The notes beneath the pieces were generated by a model. The model had not been told where the DNA came from and made no database searches. It worked only from the letters and a program-made list of their open reading frames with translations. Positions 18,739 to 27,603 of a DNA stretch of 64,000 nucleotides are shown in pieces. The DNA comes from Couchioplanes caeruleus. Its GTDB lineage: Bacteria > Actinomycetota > Actinomycetes > Mycobacteriales > Micromonosporaceae. Every line of letters begins with the position of its first letter. The first letter of the stretch is position 1. The DNA is taken from NCBI RefSeq assembly GCF_003751945.1, contig NZ_RJKL01000001.1, positions 4,402,001 to 4,466,000 on the forward strand. The letters are read 5' to 3'. Made by a program: the position numbers and the translations under genes.

Positions 18739-18808
18739 CCGTGGGACGACCGCCCACGGTTTCTTTCTGCGATCGACACAAGACCTCCTGCCACGGAGAG
18801 ACCGTGGC
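18739..18808 (+). promoter_or_regulatory. rpsF leader with two mutually exclusive hairpins
   Basis: Hairpin 1 is CCGTGGG (18739-18745) with CCCACGG (18753-18759), followed by a U-rich stretch. Hairpin 2 is GCCACGG (18790-18796) with CCGTGGC (18802-18808) and an AGAGA loop. The arms are cross-complementary, so alternative pairing is possible. rpsF leaders in many bacteria bind the S6:S18 complex for autoregulation; this may be the local version. Confidence 0.45.
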
Positions 18809-18835
18809 CGTTCAGCCCATAGGAGGTGAGACGTC

Positions 18836-19126
18836 TTGCGTCATTACGAACTCATGGTGATCCTCGACCCCTCGCTCGAGGAGCGCACCGTCGCCCCGTC
18901 GCTCGAGACGTTCCTGAACGTGATCCGCAACGCGGGTGGCTCGGTGGAGAAGCTCGACGTGTGGGGCCGGCGCCGGCTCGCGTTCGAGATCAACAAGAAG
19001 TCCGAGGGCATCTACGCCGTCGCGGACCTGCAGGCCACGCCCGAGGCGGTGGCGGAGCTGGACCGTCAGCTCAAGCTGAACGAGTCCGTCCTGCGTACCA
19101 AGGTCATCCGGCCGGAGACCCGCTGA
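18836..19126 (+). CDS. rpsF: 30S ribosomal protein S6
   Basis: A 96-residue S6 protein with the standard start [12 protein letters not shown] and the conserved [10 protein letters not shown] stretch near residue 43. The start codon is TTG at 18836, preceded by AGGAGGTGAG at 18821-18830; the strong ribosome binding site decides this unusual start. It heads the rpsF-ssb-rpsR-rplI operon. Confidence 0.97.
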   Translation: MRHYELMVILDPSLEERTVAPSLETFLNVIRNAGGSVEKLDVWGRRRLAFEINKKSEGIYAVADLQATPEAVAELDRQLKLNESVLRTKVIRPETR

Positions 19127-19191
19127 CCCTCGTTTTTGTCGTAGGGCTCTGAGAGCCTTCTGCGAACGAGAGAAGCGGCGAGGAGAAGATC

Positions 19192-19743
19192 ATGGCAGGA
19201 GAAACCACCATCACGGTCGTCGGCAACCTGACCGACGACCCTGAGCTGCGCTTCACCCCTTCGGGTGCGGCGGTCGCCAAGTTCCGCATCGCGTCGACGC
19301 CGCGGACCTTGGACCGGCAGTCGGGCGAGTGGAAAGACGGCGAGCCACTCTTCCTCGCGTGCAACATCTGGCGTGACGCCGCCGAGCACGTCGCCGAGTC
19401 GCTGCAGCGTGGCGCTCGGGTGATCGTGCAGGGCCGGCTGCGCCAGCGGTCTTACGAGACCCGCGAGGGCGAGAAGCGCACCGTCTACGAGCTCGAGGTC
19501 GACGAGATCGGCCCGTCCCTGCGCTACGCCACGGCGAAGGTGCAGAAGATGAGCCGGTCCGGTGGCGGCGGAGGCGGCTTCGGCGGCGGTGGTGGCAACC
19601 GGCAGCCCAGCGGTGGCGGCGGAGGCGGCAACAACAACTCCTCCTTCGACGACCCGTGGGCGACGGCGGCCCCGGCCTCCGGCGGCAACCGCTCCGGCGG
19701 TGGCGGCGGCAGCTCCTCTTTCGACGACGAGCCACCTTTCTGA
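19192..19743 (+). CDS. ssb: Single-stranded DNA-binding protein
   Basis: The 183-residue SSB has an OB-fold over residues 1-115 ([15 protein letters not shown] at the start). A Gly/Asn/Ser-rich flexible linker follows, and the protein ends in the acidic tip DDEPPF that recruits replication and repair partners. It lies in the conserved place between rpsF and rpsR. The long polyglycine stretches of the linker are encoded by GGC/GGT repeats. Confidence 0.97.
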   Translation: MAGETTITVVGNLTDDPELRFTPSGAAVAKFRIASTPRTLDRQSGEWKDGEPLFLACNIWRDAAEHVAESLQRGARVIVQGRLRQRSYETREGEKRTVYELEVDEIGPSLRYATAKVQKMSRSGGGGGGFGGGGGNRQPSGGGGGGNNNSSFDDPWATAAPASGGNRSGGGGGSSSFDDEPPF

Positions 19744-19782
19744 GCCCCGTAACGGGCTTTCTTGAGTTCAGGAGTTAGAGCA

Positions 19783-20022
19783 ATGGCGAAGGCTGCGGCA
19801 CTGCGCAAGCCGAAGAAGAAGGTGAACCCGCTCGACAAGGACGGGATCACCTACATCGATTACAAGGACACCGCTCTGCTGCGGAAGTTCATCTCCGACC
19901 GCGGCAAGATCCGTGCCCGCCGCGTCACCGGTGTGACGTCCCAGCAGCAGCGGCAGATCGCCCGCGCGGTCAAGAACGCCCGCGAGATGGCGCTCCTGCC
20001 GTACACGGCCACGGCGCGCTGA
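19783..20022 (+). CDS. rpsR: 30S ribosomal protein S18, cysteine-free form
   Basis: A 79-residue S18 with the family core [25 protein letters not shown]. The N-terminal zinc-ribbon cysteines found in the main S18 of Mycobacterium and Streptomyces are absent: the protein contains no Cys. Cysteine-free S18 paralogues elsewhere are usually zinc-responsive spares, but here this form sits in the main ribosomal operon. The start is the ATG at 19783 with CAGGAG about 10 nt upstream. Confidence 0.96.
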   Translation: MAKAAALRKPKKKVNPLDKDGITYIDYKDTALLRKFISDRGKIRARRVTGVTSQQQRQIARAVKNAREMALLPYTATAR

Positions 20023-20036
20023 GGGGAGGCACCGAG

Positions 20037-20486
20037 ATGAAGATCATCCTCACCCACGAGGTGTCGGGCCTCGGCACCCCCGGCGACATCGTCGAGGTCA
20101 AGAACGGCTACGGCCGCAACTACCTGCTGCCGCAGGGCTTCGCGATCCAGTGGAGCAAGGGCGCCGAGAAGCAGGTCACGGTCATCAAGCGGGCCCGCGA
20201 GGCCCGCGAGATCCGCGACCTGGGCCAGGCCACCGAGGTCAAGGGCCAGCTCGAGGGCCTCAAGGTGACGCTGACCGCGCGCTCCGGCAACGGCGGCCGC
20301 CTGTTCGGCTCGATCACCCCGACCGAGATCGCCGACGCGGTCAAGGCCGCCGGCGGTCCGTCCCTCGACCGGCGCCGCCTCGAGCTGCCCGGCCACATCA
20401 AGACCACGGGCTCGTACACGGTCCAGGTCAAGCTCCACCCCGAGGTGACCGCGAAGTTCCCCGTGAACGTCGTGGCCGCCAAGTAA
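20037..20486 (+). CDS. rplI: 50S ribosomal protein L9
   Basis: A 149-residue L9 with the N-terminal rRNA-binding domain ([16 protein letters not shown]), the long connecting helix and the C-terminal domain (GRLFGSIT). GGGAGG lies just before the ATG. It is the last gene of the operon and is followed within 15 bp by a strong terminator. Confidence 0.97.
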   Translation: MKIILTHEVSGLGTPGDIVEVKNGYGRNYLLPQGFAIQWSKGAEKQVTVIKRAREAREIRDLGQATEVKGQLEGLKVTLTARSGNGGRLFGSITPTEIADAVKAAGGPSLDRRRLELPGHIKTTGSYTVQVKLHPEVTAKFPVNVVAAK

Positions 20487-20498
20487 CACCAGCTCTAG

Positions 20499-20537
20499 AA
20501 AAGCGCGTCACCCTCTCCGGGGGTGACGCGCTTTTTT
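20499..20537 (+). terminator. Terminator of the rpsF-rplI operon
   Basis: AAAAGCGCGTCACCC (20499-20513) pairs with GGGTGACGCGCTTTT (20521-20535), followed by more T. It is a textbook intrinsic terminator. Confidence 0.92.
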
Positions 20538-20840
20538 CATGTACGGCGCCACAACCCCGTCTCCCGAGCCGTGGCCGGATGCCTCAGGACTCGATCCACC
20601 CGCCCGTCGTGACGACAGCATCGTGCCGGGGCGCCGGGCCTGTCCGCCTGGGCTGCTTGTGCACCCTCGGCGGCTCGTGTGGGTTGGCTGCTTGGGGGCT
20701 TGGGCGGCTTTGTGCGCGGGAGCTGTTCGTCTGCCCGGCGGCTGTGCGCTTAGGTGGCTTGTGCGCGGGCTGCTCGTCCGCCCGGCCGTTTGTGAGCCCG
20801 GGCTTCGGGTCTTGCTTGGTGGCGGGTCGGGATTTGCTCG
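20538..20840. other. Gene-free gap with a degenerate 50-bp repeat
   Basis: No convincing gene is present. Two imperfect copies of a GC-rich unit (20703-20740 and 20753-20786, both containing TGTGCGCGGG) stand about 50 bp apart, upstream of the 3' end of the convergent long gene. Confidence 0.5.
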
Positions 20841-23800
20841 TTAGCTGAGGGATTGGCCGGTGATCGCCGACGTCAACACCGTGGCGAGGCCGCCGCCCAC
20901 GACCGCCGCCGCCAGGCCCACGCTCGCCGCCTTCCACGAGCCGCTCGCCCAGCGCAGGCCGACCGCGACCAGCATGCTCAGCACCAGCGACAGGCTGAAC
21001 TGCGGCGCCGCGTCCGCGAGGGTGCCCAGGGCGTGCGCCCGCTGGTTGCCGTTGAGCACCAGCATGTAGAGCACGAAGAGAACGACCGGCACGCCGTACC
21101 AGACGACGGTGTAACCGACCGCCGCCAGCGGACCGCCGCTTTCCTCCTCGAACTCCTCCTCCGGCTCCAGCAGGTCGCTCTGCCGGGCGGTGGTCGCCGC
21201 GAACGTCTTGACGGGGCGCCGCTCGTACGTCCCCGCGGAGCTGGCCATCACCGCGCCTCGCGGCGGCCATTCGGTGTCCGGGGGGTTCTGCCAGTTTGCG
21301 CCCGTACGCTGGATGACCTCGGTGATGCCCTCGGAGGCCGAGTTGGCGACCGGCACCTTGACCGACGCCGAGGCCCCGTCTTTCGACGGCGGCCGGAACC
21401 GCACGAAGTCGCTCGTCCCGAAGCGCCGTGACTCACCGTCGGCGAGGTTGCTCTCGGCCTTGAGTTCGCTCCGCCAGTCCCCCGAGCTGCCCTCGCGGTA
21501 GCTGGCCCCGCCGCGTGCCGGCTGGTCCCGCCATGACGCTGTCGGCTCGGACTGCCGGATCTCCGTCAGTCCCTCGCCGTAAGCCTCCTGGCCGCCCTGC
21601 TCCGCCCGCAGCTTGCTGCGCCACGAGTCGGTGCGGGCCGTCGCCTGTGCCTCGGCACGCCACGCGCCAGGTTCCGGAGCCGCGCCGAGCCCTCGGCGCT
21701 GCCCACCGCCGTATCCTCGCTCGCCGCCGCGGTCGCGGCCGCGCTCGTCGACGGGGCGAGGGCTGCGCTCGTCGGGCTCCGAGGTGCGCTCGTCGTCGTG
21801 GTCCGGGCCGCGCCTGCCTGAGGGCCTGGCGGACACCGGACGGGCCGCGCCCGGGCCGCCACCCTGTCGCCGGCCGGCCGGCGGCGCCGAAACGGGATCG
21901 TCGTCCGAGGGCGCGGCTTCCCGATGCCAGGCCGCAGGGGCCGCCGACACCGGCCGGTCGTCGTCTCCGGGCGCGGGAGGTGCCGAGGCCCGTCGGTCGT
22001 CGTCCCAGCGTCCGGGGGGTGCCGAGGTCGGACGGTCGTCTGAGCGTCCGGGAAGCCCCGAGGTCGGGCGGTCGTCGTCCCAGCGTTCGGAGGGCGCCGA
22101 GACCGGGCGGTTGTCGTCGCGGCGGTACACCTCCGGGTCGAGCGGGGCTTCCGCGCGGGCGCCGAGCTGCAGTGGGCCCTCGGAAGCCCGCCGGCGACCG
22201 CCGCCCTGCCGACGAGGGTCGTCGTCCTCATTGTCCGCGGCTCCGCGCCGTCGGCCGGGTTCGTCCTCGCGGCGCTTTCCACTCTCGATCGCCAGCGGCC
22301 CGCCCGGCACGCCGCCACTGCGGGACCGCCGGCGTGGCCTCTCGTCGTCCCGATCGTCCTCGTCGTCTTCGTCTTCGTCGACCTCGGCACGGTGCCACTG
22401 ACCGGTGTCGGAGTCCCGGAGCCAGACGTCCGACTCCGGGTCGCGGTGCCACTGGCCGGACTCCAGCTCGCGCTGCCAACTGGTGTCGGGTTCGCGCCTG
22501 CGGGCGTATGCCGCGCCGCCCTCGCGGCGAGGCATGCCCGCGCCTCGCTGGGCGTCCAGGCCGCGGCGCGGCTCACGCTGGGCTTCCGGGCCGCGCGGGC
22601 GTCCAGAGCGGCGGCCGCGCCCGCCCTCGGGATCACGTCGCCAGCCGCCGGTGCCATCGCCAGGGTCGGCGTCCCGTCGCCGTGCGCCGCCGTCCCGGCT
22701 GTCGGCGTCACGCCGCCACGACCCGCTGTTGTCGCCGGGACCGTCGTCCCGCCGCCCCTCGCCACGCCACCTCTCGCCCGGCCCGGCGTCGCCACGGCCC
22801 TCGCTGGGGTCGAGGTCGCGCCGTCTTGCACGGGAGCCGGCGTCGGAGCGCCGGTCGTCGCGCTGCCATGATCCGGGGCCTGATTCGGCCTCGCGCTGCC
22901 AGGAACCGGTGTCGCTGCGATCCGCCCGGCTGCGCCGGCCGTCGCCGCGCTGCTCCCGGTCCGCGTCGGTCTCGCGCTGCCATGAGCCCGTGTCCGTACG
23001 GTTCCGCCAGGCACCCGTGTCGCCCTCACGCGGCTGGAGCGGAAGCGGGATGACACCTGTCTCGGCGGCGCCGTGGTCCCACGGGTCGGCCGGCGGCGGC
23101 ATCTCGGCGTCCCGACGCCGGGAACCGGTGTCCCGCCATCCGTCGCGCGCCTCCGCGCCGTTCGTCCGGTCGTCCCTGCGCCGGCCGTCACCGGTGCCCT
23201 GGTCGCCGCTGCGCCAGCTATCCCCGCCCGCTTCGTCGCCGCTGCGCCAGCTATCCCCGCCTGCTTGGTCGCCGCTGCGCCAGGTGTTGTCGCCGGCCTG
23301 GTCGCCGCTCCAGGTGCCAGCGCCGGCCTGGTCGCCGCTGCGCCAGTTGTCGGCGGCCGGGTTGGCGGTGCGCCAACTGTCCGTCGTAGGTGCGCCCTGC
23401 CAGCCGTTCGTGGTCGAGCTGGTGCGCCAACTGTCGGTCGCGGGGTCCGGGAACCTCGGGATGCTGCCCGTGTCGGTGTGACCGGCCCAGTTGTCGGCGT
23501 CCGAGCGGTCCGCCCAGCCCGTACCTCCGCTCGTACGGGATCCGGGTTCGCCGGCCCGGCGGTGGCCCGCTTGGCCGGCGGCCGACTCGCGGCGCCATTG
23601 GGCGCGGTCGTCCTCGCGGACAAGGTGGCGGCCGTCGTCGGACCAGCTACCGGCGTACGAGACCGGCTCCACGGGAAGCTGCGTGTTTTGCCGGTTGGGC
23701 GAGCTTTCTCCCGGTCGATCGGCGGGAGTCTGCCACCGGGGCGCGCCGTTGCTCCCCGGCGGGTCCGTCTCCCAGCCCGGGGCGCCGCTCCGCGCAGATC

Positions 23801-25079
23801 GGCCGGTTTGCCAGTCGCCCGTCTCGCGCGGCCCGGTGGACCCGGTTTGCCAGTCGCCCGTCTCGCGGGGCCCGATGGACTCGGACCGGCTGGAGCCGGC
23901 GAACTGCTGCCAGCTTGGAGGGCTGTCCCAGGAGGGGCGGCCCGTGCGGGGCCGGGGTGCGTCGGCCGGCTGCGGGGACGGCGCTGAGGTTTCCCACGGA
24001 GGAGCCGCCGACGGCGTGGCGAACTGCTGCCACGAGGGCCGGTCGTCGCGCTGCCGGCTCGGGGGGGCGTCGGCGGGGCGCTGCTGCCAGGGTGCTGCCG
24101 GTTCGGTCGGCGCCTGTCCTTGCTGCCAGGACGGGGCGGCATCCGCTCCTTGCTGCCAGGACGGGGCGGCGTCCGCGGGACGTTGTTGCCACGAGGGCCC
24201 GTCCTCGCCGCGCTGCCAGGCCTCGCCGGCTTGCTGCTGCTGCCAGCTCGGCACGGCGTCGGCGGGGCGTTGCTGCCAGCTCGGCGCGTCGGTGGGGCGT
24301 TGCTGCCAGCTCGGCGCGGCGTCGGCGGGGCGCTGCTGCCCGTTGGGGGCGGCGTCGGCGGGGCGTTGCTGCCAGGACGGTGTGTCCGGTGCGGATGTCT
24401 GCTGCCAGCTCGGGGGTGCGTCGGTCGTGGACTGCTGCCAGCCGGGAACGGCCGAGGTCGGCGGGGTGCTGGACGGCTGGTCGATGGTCTCCGGCGTGGG
24501 CCAGGCGGTGCCGGAGATGGCCGGCAAGCTGGAGGACGGCGGGTCGACCGGCGGGCGGAAGTTCTCGCTGTCGCCGGCTTGCCACGCTTCGGTCGTCTGG
24601 CGCCAGCCGTGGGTCCCCGAGGCGGATCGCCACTCGGTCGTCTGCCTCCAGCGGGCGGTGTCGCTGGTGGCACGCCACTCGGAGGTCGACGTACGCCAGC
24701 CGACGCCATCGGCGGGAATCGCCGGACGCCCGGTCGCCGCGACGTCGGACCACCGGCTCACCGTGCCCGAACTGGACCTTTCGACCGCTTGGTCCTCGTT
24801 CTGCGCCCAGGCCTCGGCGCGCAGCGACCAGGCGACTGCCTCGGGAATGGGCTGCATGCTGCCGGTGTCGGCGACCGATCCCGTGCCCCAGACGACCGCA
24901 CCGGGTTCCACAGGCTGGGACGAATCAGGACTTTCCGGGCCGTTCGAGGTTGACCAAGGGTCCGCACCGCTCCTCTCGCGCGGCAGGCGGGCGCCGAAGT
25001 CCCACTCCCGTTGGTCCACCTGAAAAGCGTGACGTGCGTTCAGCGGATCTGCAACGCCCTGGGGCGATGGCTTCGTCAC
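20841..25079 (-). CDS. Giant tryptophan-rich repeat protein with C-terminal membrane helices
   Basis: I do not recognise this protein of about 1,412 residues. Some 1,330 residues are predicted disordered and built from degenerate repeats centred on tryptophan. Early repeats read PSWQQRPAD, then DSWRSGDQAG-type units, then Arg/Asp-rich GSWQRE units, an acidic Asp/Glu block, and DDRPTSAPPGRW-like units. The last 85 residues hold three membrane helices. The frame is supported by strongly G/C third positions and by clean C-terminal helices. The GTG at 25079 is chosen because AAGGTG lies 6 nt upstream; an ATG at 25121 is possible. It is divergent from dnaB, with DnaA boxes between. A membrane-tethered scaffold is only a guess. 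Confidence 0.8.
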   Translation of the reverse strand: MTKPSPQGVADPLNARHAFQVDQREWDFGARLPRERSGADPWSTSNGPESPDSSQPVEPGAVVWGTGSVADTGSMQPIPEAVAWSLRAEAWAQNEDQAVERSSSGTVSRWSDVAATGRPAIPADGVGWRTSTSEWRATSDTARWRQTTEWRSASGTHGWRQTTEAWQAGDSENFRPPVDPPSSSLPAISGTAWPTPETIDQPSSTPPTSAVPGWQQSTTDAPPSWQQTSAPDTPSWQQRPADAAPNGQQRPADAAPSWQQRPTDAPSWQQRPADAVPSWQQQQAGEAWQRGEDGPSWQQRPADAAPSWQQGADAAPSWQQGQAPTEPAAPWQQRPADAPPSRQRDDRPSWQQFATPSAAPPWETSAPSPQPADAPRPRTGRPSWDSPPSWQQFAGSSRSESIGPRETGDWQTGSTGPRETGDWQTGRSARSGAPGWETDPPGSNGAPRWQTPADRPGESSPNRQNTQLPVEPVSYAGSWSDDGRHLVREDDRAQWRRESAAGQAGHRRAGEPGSRTSGGTGWADRSDADNWAGHTDTGSIPRFPDPATDSWRTSSTTNGWQGAPTTDSWRTANPAADNWRSGDQAGAGTWSGDQAGDNTWRSGDQAGGDSWRSGDEAGGDSWRSGDQGTGDGRRRDDRTNGAEARDGWRDTGSRRRDAEMPPPADPWDHGAAETGVIPLPLQPREGDTGAWRNRTDTGSWQRETDADREQRGDGRRSRADRSDTGSWQREAESGPGSWQRDDRRSDAGSRARRRDLDPSEGRGDAGPGERWRGEGRRDDGPGDNSGSWRRDADSRDGGARRRDADPGDGTGGWRRDPEGGRGRRSGRPRGPEAQREPRRGLDAQRGAGMPRREGGAAYARRREPDTSWQRELESGQWHRDPESDVWLRDSDTGQWHRAEVDEDEDDEDDRDDERPRRRSRSGGVPGGPLAIESGKRREDEPGRRRGAADNEDDDPRRQGGGRRRASEGPLQLGARAEAPLDPEVYRRDDNRPVSAPSERWDDDRPTSGLPGRSDDRPTSAPPGRWDDDRRASAPPAPGDDDRPVSAAPAAWHREAAPSDDDPVSAPPAGRRQGGGPGAARPVSARPSGRRGPDHDDERTSEPDERSPRPVDERGRDRGGERGYGGGQRRGLGAAPEPGAWRAEAQATARTDSWRSKLRAEQGGQEAYGEGLTEIRQSEPTASWRDQPARGGASYREGSSGDWRSELKAESNLADGESRRFGTSDFVRFRPPSKDGASASVKVPVANSASEGITEVIQRTGANWQNPPDTEWPPRGAVMASSAGTYERRPVKTFAATTARQSDLLEPEEEFEEESGGPLAAVGYTVVWYGVPVVLFVLYMLVLNGNQRAHALGTLADAAPQFSLSLVLSMLVAVGLRWASGSWKAASVGLAAAVVGGGLATVLTSAITGQSLS

Positions 25080-25163
25080 GAGCGGCACCTTTTTGTTCTC
25101 TCCACACGGTGGGGATGGCAAAAGTGCTGGTCAGAACGGTACGTCCGGAGGCTTCCCCAGGCG

Positions 25164-25216
25164 TTATACACAGGCTGTGCACAGGGCCGCACACAGAACC
25201 GGAGGCGTTGTCCACA
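25164..25216 (+). promoter_or_regulatory. DnaA-box cluster between the Trp-rich gene and dnaB
   Basis: TTATACACA (25164-25172, one mismatch to TTATCCACA), CTGTGCACA (25175-25183, weaker) and a perfect TTGTCCACA (25208-25216). The cluster begins 85 bp upstream of the Trp-rich gene start and ends about 545 bp before dnaB. Confidence 0.6.
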
Positions 25217-25761
25217 GGTTGTCCCGAGGCTCGTCCACCGGGCTGCTTGGGCCGATGACGTGCGGGTTCGTATGGTTACCCGCGCCGGACCGCGTCCCCG
25301 GGCCGATTCGGCCGGAAACTGCCGGCGCCGGCGGGGCCCGTGATCGGGTCACCCGGCCGGGGCTGCGCTCACCCGAAAGTGTCGTACCCAGGATGTTTGA
25401 TCGACTGGTTGGGGGTTCCGACGGGCTGAACGGCATCGAAGCCGCTCGGGTGGTTCGGGCTGCTTCGGGCCGCGGTCTTAAGCGGGCGGGCCTTCTCCCG
25501 GGTGGGATGTCCGGCTCGGGCGGGCTGGTCGGTTCGGCGGCCGACTAGCCGGCTCTGGGGTGGGGGTGGTCGGCTTGGCGGCGGACTAGCCGGCTCCGGG
25601 CGGATGGATGGCTTGTGGGTGGATTGCTCGGATGGGCGTGAGGTCCGCGGCGGCCGCGCCGACTCGGCGGGGTGCGCCGAGCTCGGCCCGGCAGGAGTAC
25701 CGCCCCGACCGGCACGGACGGGGTGGCAATGGCGTGAGGTACCGAGGAGGGGGAGGTCGGA
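25217..25761. other. Long upstream region of dnaB
   Basis: No convincing gene. It contains a 41-bp direct repeat (25527-25560 and 25568-25600, both with ACTAGCCGGCTC) and ends in GGGGGAGGT just before the dnaB start. Open frames here on either strand have unlikely composition. Confidence 0.5.
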
Positions 25762-27204
25762 GTGTCGATCACCGATGACGCACGGCCCGAGTCCCGCCCG
25801 CAGGCTGCCGGCGGGCGACCGTCCACCGGCGGCAGGCCTCCCGGCGGCGGCGCCCCACCACCGGCCGAGGGCGGGTTCGACAAGACGCCGCCCCAGGACA
25901 TCGCCGCCGAGCAGAGCGTGCTCGGCGGCATGTTGCTGTCGAAGGACGCCATCGCCGACGTCGTGGAGATCCTCAAAACCCCGGACTTCTACCGCCCGGT
26001 GCACGCCACGATCTTCGACATCATTCTCGACCTGTACGGCAGGGGCGAACCCGCTGACGGCGTCACGGTCGCGGCGGCGCTCGCCGACTCCGGTGACCTG
26101 CAGCGCGTCGGCGGAGTGCCGTACCTGCACACCCTGATCGAGAGTGTGCCCACCGCGGCCAACGCGTCGTATTACGCCCGCATCGTCTCGGAGCGCGCCG
26201 TGCTGCGCCGGCTCGTCGAGGCGGGCACCAAGATCGTGCAACTGGGGTACGGCACCGGCGGCAACGGTGGCAGGGACGTCGACGACATCGTCGACCTCGC
26301 CCAGCAGGCCATCTACGACGTCACGGAGAAGCGGGTCAGCGAGGACTTCGCGGCGCTCGGCGACATGCTCCAGCCCACCCTCGACGAGATCGAGGCCGTG
26401 GGCGCCCAGGGCGGCGTGATGACCGGCGTACCCACCGGCTTCTCCGATCTCGATCGGCTCCTCAACGGTCTCCACCCCGGCCAGCTGATCATCGTCGCGG
26501 GCCGTCCCGGTCTGGGTAAGTCGACGGTCAGCATGGACTTCGCCCGCAACGCGGCCATCCGCAGCAACTGCGCCAGCGCCATCTTCTCCCTCGAAATGAG
26601 CAAGATCGAGATGGTGATGCGCCTGCTGTCCGCGGAGGCCCGGGTGCCCCTGCACACCCTGCGCTCCGGCCAACTCTCCGACGACGACTGGACCAAACTC
26701 GCCCGCCGCATGGGCGAGATCAGCGAGGCACCCATCTTCGTCGACGACACCCCGAGCATGAACCTGATGGAGATCCGAGCCAAGGCCCGCCGCCTCAAGC
26801 AGCGCCATGACCTGAAGCTCCTGGTGATCGACTATCTCCAGCTCATGACCTCCCCCAAGCGCACGGAAAGCCGCCAGCAGGAGGTCGCCGACCTGTCCCG
26901 GGGTCTGAAGCTCCTCGCCAAGGAGATCGAATGCCCGGTGATCGCGGTGAGCCAGCTGAACCGAGGCCCCGAACAACGTACGGACAAGCGCCCCCAGTTG
27001 TCCGACCTGCGAGAATCTGGCTCCATCGAGCAGGACGCGGACGTGGTCCTGCTCCTGCACCGCGACGACTACTACGACAAGGAATCACCGCGAGCCGGCG
27101 AAGCGGACTTCATCGTGGCAAAGCACCGTAACGGACCGACAGACACGGTGACGGTGGCAGCACAACTCCACCTGTCCCGCTTCGTCGACATGGCCATCGT
27201 CTAA
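25762..27204 (+). CDS. dnaB: Replicative DNA helicase DnaB
   Basis: The hexameric 5'-3' helicase of the replication fork, 480 residues. The N-terminal helical domain covers about 40-140. The RecA-like motor domain has the Walker A GRPGLGKST near residue 250, the DYLQLM Walker B near 358, and the C-terminal SGSIEQDAD and arginine-finger region. A Pro/Gly-rich extension of about 35 residues precedes the conserved start. Unlike M. tuberculosis DnaB there is no intein. The start is the GTG at 25762, preceded by GGGAGG. It lies in its conserved place after rplI but separated from it by the Trp-rich gene. Confidence 0.97.
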   Translation: MSITDDARPESRPQAAGGRPSTGGRPPGGGAPPPAEGGFDKTPPQDIAAEQSVLGGMLLSKDAIADVVEILKTPDFYRPVHATIFDIILDLYGRGEPADGVTVAAALADSGDLQRVGGVPYLHTLIESVPTAANASYYARIVSERAVLRRLVEAGTKIVQLGYGTGGNGGRDVDDIVDLAQQAIYDVTEKRVSEDFAALGDMLQPTLDEIEAVGAQGGVMTGVPTGFSDLDRLLNGLHPGQLIIVAGRPGLGKSTVSMDFARNAAIRSNCASAIFSLEMSKIEMVMRLLSAEARVPLHTLRSGQLSDDDWTKLARRMGEISEAPIFVDDTPSMNLMEIRAKARRLKQRHDLKLLVIDYLQLMTSPKRTESRQQEVADLSRGLKLLAKEIECPVIAVSQLNRGPEQRTDKRPQLSDLRESGSIEQDADVVLLLHRDDYYDKESPRAGEADFIVAKHRNGPTDTVTVAAQLHLSRFVDMAIV

Positions 27205-27267
27205 GGCGCTTCCTACCTTTGGCCGTCCTGTCGGATCGTGCGCATCGAACGCTTCTCGGTGCGGTGG

Positions 27268-27603
27268 CTACTCCCGGGGCGGGCCGTAGGACCAGCCCAT
27301 CCGTGCCCCTTCCTCACACATCGCTTCCAGTCTCTCCGGACTCGGAAGCTCCGTGTGCAACTGCTCCCGCGCCAGATCCTCCGCCGCTGCCCGGTCGACA
27401 CTCGTCGACTCGTCTGCGTATGAATCGTCGAACAGGAGACCCGCCGCCAGCGCGGGGGCGTATATCCACTGCTTCCGCGCTGCGTGCCACATCACCGCTC
27501 TGAGTGGTTCCGTCGCCCGGCTCCGAAAGGCGATGAGGCTCGTCACCTCCTTCGATCCTGCTGACTCGAGGAATGCTCGGTATGCGAAGGTCGGCTCGCT
27601 CAT
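27268..27603 (-). CDS. Candidate immunity protein of the toxin island
   Basis: A 111-residue acidic protein with no signal peptide and no recognised domain. Its start overlaps the 3' part of the toxin gene, and it is the last gene of the minus-strand island, the usual place for an immunity gene. The predicted protein has balanced composition, with Trp and Tyr near residues 39-48 and an acidic C-terminal half. The competing toxin frame over the same bases is Gly/Arg-rich, so this frame is probably the real coding one from 27314 to 27603. Local base composition is visibly less GC-rich than neighbouring genes. Confidence 0.6.
   Translation of the reverse strand: MSEPTFAYRAFLESAGSKEVTSLIAFRSRATEPLRAVMWHAARKQWIYAPALAAGLLFDDSYADESTSVDRAAAEDLAREQLHTELPSPERLEAMCEEGARMGWSYGPPRE

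Noticed and set aside
21515..25258. Several very long open frames on both strands across the Trp-rich gene
   Set aside because: They are Arg/Pro/Ala-rich shadows produced by GC-rich repeats. Only the minus-strand frame chosen has G/C-rich third positions, structured repeats and clean membrane helices at its end.
25164..25761. Chromosomal origin of replication upstream of dnaB
   Set aside because: Only one perfect and two weaker DnaA boxes are visible, there is no AT-rich unwinding region, and dnaA, dnaN, parA and parB are absent from the window.
25369..27060. 563-codon minus-strand frame opposite dnaB
   Set aside because: It is antisense to a certain DnaB helicase and lacks any domain.
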